Shown: in pieces, positions 26,301 to 32,300 of the stretch
Layout: the number at the start of each line of letters is the position of its first letter
Numbering within the stretch: the stretch's first letter is position 1
Origin: Symsagittifera roscoffensis
Lineage: Eukaryota; Xenacoelomorpha; Acoela; Convolutidae
DNA length: 64,000 bases
Reading direction: 5' to 3'
Assembly (NCBI RefSeq): GCF_963678635.1
Contig: NC_087065.1
Span: 9,693,579 to 9,757,578 of the forward strand
Notes under the pieces: model-generated
The model's database searches: none
The model's input: only the letters and a program-made list of their open reading frames with translations
What the model was told of the DNA's origin: nothing
Translations under genes and position numbers: made by a program

Positions 26301-29300
26301 GTTGGACTCTCCCGAGCACTTCAGCAGCCGCAATAAACCAGTATACCCTAGATCTATTGAGCCTAGCAGAGACTAGTTAAACAACCTGAGACTAGATAGT
26401 ATAAGAGTAAGATTAGGATCGGTATTAGACTAAGAAGTTGCACGAATCTATCCGGCCGAAAATAAGATAGCGTGACGAGCAGACGGTGTACCCTATCCGA
26501 AATTACTCTATGAGTTATACACTCCAGTCATAACTCAGCAGAATCATGCACATGGAGAAATTTGTGCTCATGTGGTTCTTGCAGCCCAGTGACGAAAATC
26601 TCGCCAATGGAAAACTGATGAGTTAACACTCTTCGATTAAATGTCCTAAAGTCATGTGTACTACTACTCCTACTACTAAAGCCCCAATTAAAATGCATAT
26701 ATTGCACAAAACGGAAGTCAGAAATTGAACACGAATGCGCGACTTAAGTACGAAAAAAAAATAAATAGCCGCATATCACCAGCTTGCGTAAACCATCAGT
26801 TTGAGTGTAAAAATATCCAAAAGACGTGTTAAAAAACATTACTTTAAAGCTCTTCGAATTTCAAGAATAATTGATAGTTGACACTTTATGAAAAAGCTAA
26901 CCCGATTCCAGAAAACTGGTTTAATAGATTTTTTTTATTGAAGAGAATTCAGAAAATTGAAGATCGCTTTTGGAGCTACAAATCTTCCTAGTTTTTTGAC
27001 CATTTTCTCGTTGGTTTTGACAACGATGCTAGCTCCTAAAATATTCCCCAGCTCTGCTAGACTATTTGTTTACCGGAAAAAACTTTATCTTCGTTCCGAG
27101 TTAAAAAGGTGCTTTCGAATCTGCTACACACTTTTTGCTACAAACTATCACATCAGATCAATCTCAGTCGTTCAGCAATTTAACTCACTGATAAAACGAT
27201 ATCAAAAACCACTGCGGCCATATATTAATATGAATAAGATGAGTTAACTCTTTCCTCTTTAACATAATCAGATTTTTTTCTAACCGAGTTCAGCTCGTTT
27301 AGATATTAGCAAAAAAATACACAATATCTTATTGACATGACCGTTTGATTATAATGGATGTATTTCTCTACATCTACAAACGAAATTCCGCGTTTAACAC
27401 GTGTGTCTATCACGCAACTCAGCGTCCTTTATCCTTCTGGATGATCCATTTATATCAACTGAACCTACCAACGCCAGCGGCCAACATGAATTCGCATTAT
27501 TCCATTTATTCCTTTCCTCCCTCATCGCAAGTTGAACAGTTACTTTTAGATACGCCTCAGGTTGGGAAAAATCCTTGGTTGCCAAAAAGACCCAATGACA
27601 GAAAAATATACAAGACGATCAGAATTTAAAAGTGTGAAAAAACATGAGTTAGAGAACCGTTTGAAAACTGTTTGTGTATAATTTTTTCTGCCCATTGAAC
27701 CTTCTGCCACGAAACTAGATCCCGCCCTTAAGTAATATTCAAGTACCAAAATACGTGGTATGTAAGTGAACGTGAAAAGCGTCGCATTCCAATGAGTCAC
27801 ATTTTATTCCCTCCTTTCCCAGTAGAAAAATAACAATAACATTGTCAACAGATGTCAGAATTATAGGACAGTATTGATCGTATTGGCGCTGTGATAAAAT
27901 GAAGACGATAAATTTTGCCATATTTATACCCTAAAAATTCAGTTTTGGGATCTTGCTAACTATCCCCCCCTATGGTACCTTGTAACGAATTCCCCCTATA
28001 AAGAAATAATCGAACAGTTAAGCATATACGAATTTTGTACCTTGTTAATTGAATAGTAAGTTCAGTCTAACTTGAAAATAAATAAAACTTCGAACGGAGA
28101 ACAATGGCCTGGTATCACCAAAAATTCTTAAGCCAATTTAGTCTTCATTGAAGGAGTTCTGGCACAGAGGCGAAGCTGCGCTTCGCAAACACTAGCAATA
28201 AAACGATAAAGCAGCTCTATAAAATGAATGAAAAGGTAAAAATAAGACTTAAAAATTAATTATTCTGCTATGACGTTGACAATTTACTAACCATAGCCAC
28301 AAAGTAAGCAGCTACATATGCTAAGAAATTGCCAGTGCTATGCAACAAAAATCTCACCAGATACAAATCGACACAAATTTTACAGGTAATAATTTCGAAT
28401 ATACTTAAATGAGTCCACGAAAATTTTTCATGTATTAAACTGGAAAGCATGAAGCCAAATTATGATAAATTATGCATTTCAAAAAATGGCAGATATATTG
28501 AGTAGAAAATTTCCAAAATTGTACTGTTGTTTGGAATCAATAACTGTTTTCGGTTCATTTGATGAATCAAAAATGAGTCAACTGTAATAAGTTATTACTG
28601 ATCGAATGTCAAATCATTTGCTACCGAAAACCGCAAAGTGGCAAGAGACTTAAAAACAAAAAAAGGCCATTTATGCGACAATACCCCAAAACTTTGTTTT
28701 TACGCAAGATAATACAATTACTCGCCAATTACTCATTGCCGGATCAATTAACAAATACTTGCGAAAAAAAACGAGTTCTTCCCTGGCCTCACTCATGGTT
28801 CACTGGATTTGTCAGCTATTGAGCATGCGTGGCAACATATGAGAACAAAACTTCGATAAATACGATCAATTCCCAAAAATGCTGGAGAAATTAAACCGGT
28901 ACTCCAATATCTACGGTTGAACTTTCTCTAAATTTCGATAGAAACTTCAAATGCTTCATTGTCAAGTAGAATGTATGCCGGCTAACACTCATTTAAAATC
29001 TGGATCAATACGTAAAACTTTCATTTCGCTGGTTAATCTGAAAACTAAAATCCACTTTCGAAACTAGAAGTTGATAACATTTTTCGTGACCATCACACTT
29101 TTGCTGTTCGATAATGGAGTTTTCCTTCCTTTTAACAATGGAAATGCACTGAACTTAAAAAGAAATCACAAGTCAAACCGTGAAAAATCAAAATTGATCG
29201 TGACAAATTTTAAGACTTTTACCAGGCTATTTCAAGCAGTGTTCTTTTTCAGCCAAACCCTATACGCTGAAAGCTAATATTTCGCCATATACGAACATTG

Positions 29301-32300
29301 AACCGGTTAACGAATCGTGCGCCATTACACTAGTGGAAGATTGTTAACAAGATCCTCAAATTGAAATGAAGACGTCGCACTTTTTATTTGATTCATGGCG
29401 AGCAGCGACGGAGGAATGCTTTGATCAATACAATCCACCGCAAAAAAGACATGGAAACGGGAAATGCAGAAAAGTAGTGGCTTTTAAGACATCTTTTCAG
29501 TTTAGGCCATTCCTTACATGTAATAATCAGCCAAGTGCGTCACTGAATTAACCTCTCCTTTCGCCACACGAACCCATCAATGAAGAACAGAATCAATGAA
29601 GAGGTTGAGTTAAAAATGCAAATACGTGCTAGCTAGGATTTTTGGCTGGTTCATTGCAAGGTTTCCCAGCCTTTTCGGTCAACAAGTCATCTGATTTTAA
29701 AAACTCGATTTTAATTGAATTTCTGAAGACGTAAATATATACTTATTTTGAGAGAGAGTGGCGGAAAAAAAGCAGTGCCTTTGATCAAAACTTACCGCCA
29801 AAACAGCAATTTTGGCAGATTTTATTGAACAAAAACTCCGATATGTCTCGTGAAAACCCTAGATTTAATACATGAGACCAGGACACAACGCAAACCTATT
29901 TGGGCTAACCAAAAATCTTACTCACATAGAAGAAAACAGTTTCTGTCCAAAATATATGATGTCATAATACTGCAAGCAATTTCAATAACTTTAAACACTC
30001 TGAGCTAGCTTTTAGCGCACAAACACTCTTTCTTACATCTAGTTAATTCAAACAAACCTGACATCTGCTCGCGCATTTCCAGTTTGGATTTCTCCTCCTG
30101 CTGCTGCAGATTCTGTGTTTTGATGGTGGCTATCTTACTTAGTCCACCGCCCAGAGTTGACTGACTGGCTAGCGAATGGCCGTGCATCATGTTGGGGTGC
30201 TGCTCCTACACAAGAAAACAGCCCAGTTGACAAGATCTAGTTTTCAGATACGGTGAAATCATCATACAGAGCCTTCAAATGGAGAGACGACACGGGGCTC
30301 TGCATACACAGGCGAAAACGGCAAAAAAGAGCTTTAAAAATTCTAGAAAATACAAACATAACCCTTTAAATTATATAAACTCAACCATTCGACCCATAAA
30401 TAGCGCGTTATTGGGCTTCTCCGATAACCCAGCCATCTAATTGCCTTCCTTAGTAATAGTAAATATCCGGCCGAAACTAAAACGCTTCAATAAAATTTGA
30501 GCATGAAGATTAGCGATAAAGGTAACTCGCAAAATAATAAATTGCAAAAAAATTGAAAAAGACAAAATAATTAAAACATGGCTAACACAGTTGGAAAAGA
30601 CTCAATGAATGCAAGTAAACAAAAAAACACTGACATGTTTTTTTTTTTTTAAATCTCAACTTTCGAATTTCAAAAAAAAAATTAAACACCCTTAAATCTC
30701 TTTGAATTTCTAGAACAATTTGTTAATGGCGTTTTTTGACAGCATTAACCCAACTAGAGAAAACTGGATCAATAAGAAAAGTTTTTATTTCACCGGGAAA
30801 TCTGAATATTAAATTAAACTTCGAAACTAGATGTCGATTAAGTTTTTCGTGACCTTTGCACTTTTGCTGTTCGATGGTGGAGCTTGCCTGTACTTTAACA
30901 AATGAAATGAACTGACCTTAAAAAGAAATCAAACCACAAAAAGAAGTCAAACCGCCAAAAAAATTGATCCTGAACAAATTTGAAAGACTTTTCCTGAAAA
31001 AAAAATATTCAATTTTGAGCTAGTTTTGCATGCAAACTAGAACTTTTATAAGAGCATGAGACAGACTTTCGGTCTGACAAATTGGCTTTTGCGTGCAAAA
31101 ATTGTCTGAAAGAGTTTATTTGATCTTTTTAATGAATTTTGTCTATTCCAATTTATTGCAACTCTCTATATAACACAGGCGCTTGTTTGTGTAAATAGCA
31201 CTGAGGATTTAGATCAGTTAACTATTCCACGCGCCACAAACGTACGTCAATATAAATAAAACCGCCCTTCGATCCTATTTTAGACATCCATTTTTCATCG
31301 AACGAACCTTATATTTTTGAGAGTCCTAGATGCAGATGCGAAGTAGAACACTGCAGTCAAGCATCATAAAAGAGCTCTAATAATTCAACAAAAAATGGAG
31401 AATAGATCGCAAAACAAAAAATATAGCTAACAGACCGTTGAAAAGTGTCACAATACACAGACCGGTTGGCATAGTGGTACATTTTGCATTCATTTACCAT
31501 TCTGCTTGGCGACAAGGAGATGATCTGAGAAGCTGCGGCCACATTGGCCACTTGTGGCATCTGTTTGGTCGTCATTCCTTCCGAAGGCGTGCCACCGGGT
31601 GTCGTCTGCTGACCCCTGGGGAACCCCGGCGCCTCTTGATTCTGGTAGATGTTATGTGCATCTCCAGACGCAGGTGCCGAGGGATGGGGGTGAGAGTTAG
31701 AGCTGATTTTGTTATTATTGTCTGTTGTTGTGTTTTTAGATTGATTAGCACCACTGGATGCGACCGATTCCAGGTTCTCGTAGCCTCCGTTGGCAGAGGC
31801 CGCGTCTGGAAGCAGGTTGCGATACACCGGCTCATCCACAGAGTCAGTGCGTGAATAGTGCTGTAACCGATCGAATATAAGTACACTTGAAATTCTGAGC
31901 AGGTAATAAAAAAACCGTCAATTTGCCTAACCAGATACAGCTATCCAGTTAACGTCGTTTTTAATAACACAAGCTTTGCTTGTGTAAATAATCAAGTATT
32001 TAAACTTAAGCTTACAAACGTTGTTACTCAAAACCCTTGCATTCATCGTAGCTACACAGAATATCTACGTGACTGTTATAACGAAGTGAAAACTTACATT
32101 TACAACTTCTGACCCGTCTGGAGTCCACGATCCTCCGTTTGAGTCTGAGCCGGGTGAACTTAACTCAATGTTCTGTTCCACAGCAATAGCAGGCGTATTG
32201 CCACTTGTGGCAACAGGAGCTAGTAGAAGTTTCTGTTTCCCGTTCAACTTCAGTTTGTTAGAGCTTGTTTGGCTGCGCTGAGCTTGCTCTACTTTGTGTA

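Larger units (their letters stand above)
11120..26537 (+). mobile_element. LTR retroelement, 15.4 kb, without RT or integrase but with env-like gene
   Basis: It is bounded by 410-bp direct repeats that I find identical in a full by-eye comparison, each TG...CA, with a 4-bp target duplication GCAG (11116-11119 and 26538-26541). The internal order is a structured leader, a small basic ORF, a Gag-protease ORF, a gap, a short membrane ORF, an ATG-less frame, an env-like ORF, an unrecognised ORF and a 1.5-kb 3' region. The plus strand is conspicuously poor in G and rich in A and C throughout, unlike the flanks. The tail of the Gag-protease ORF resembles the Ty3/gypsy segment just before RT, then stops. 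Lacking RT, RNase H and integrase, it must use enzymes from a related element. It lies antisense in the kinase intron. Confidence 0.95.

Noticed and set aside
31438-31854. Plus-strand open frame of 138 codons
   Set aside because: Antisense shadow of kinase exon 5, whose splice sites and phase fit the rest of the gene.
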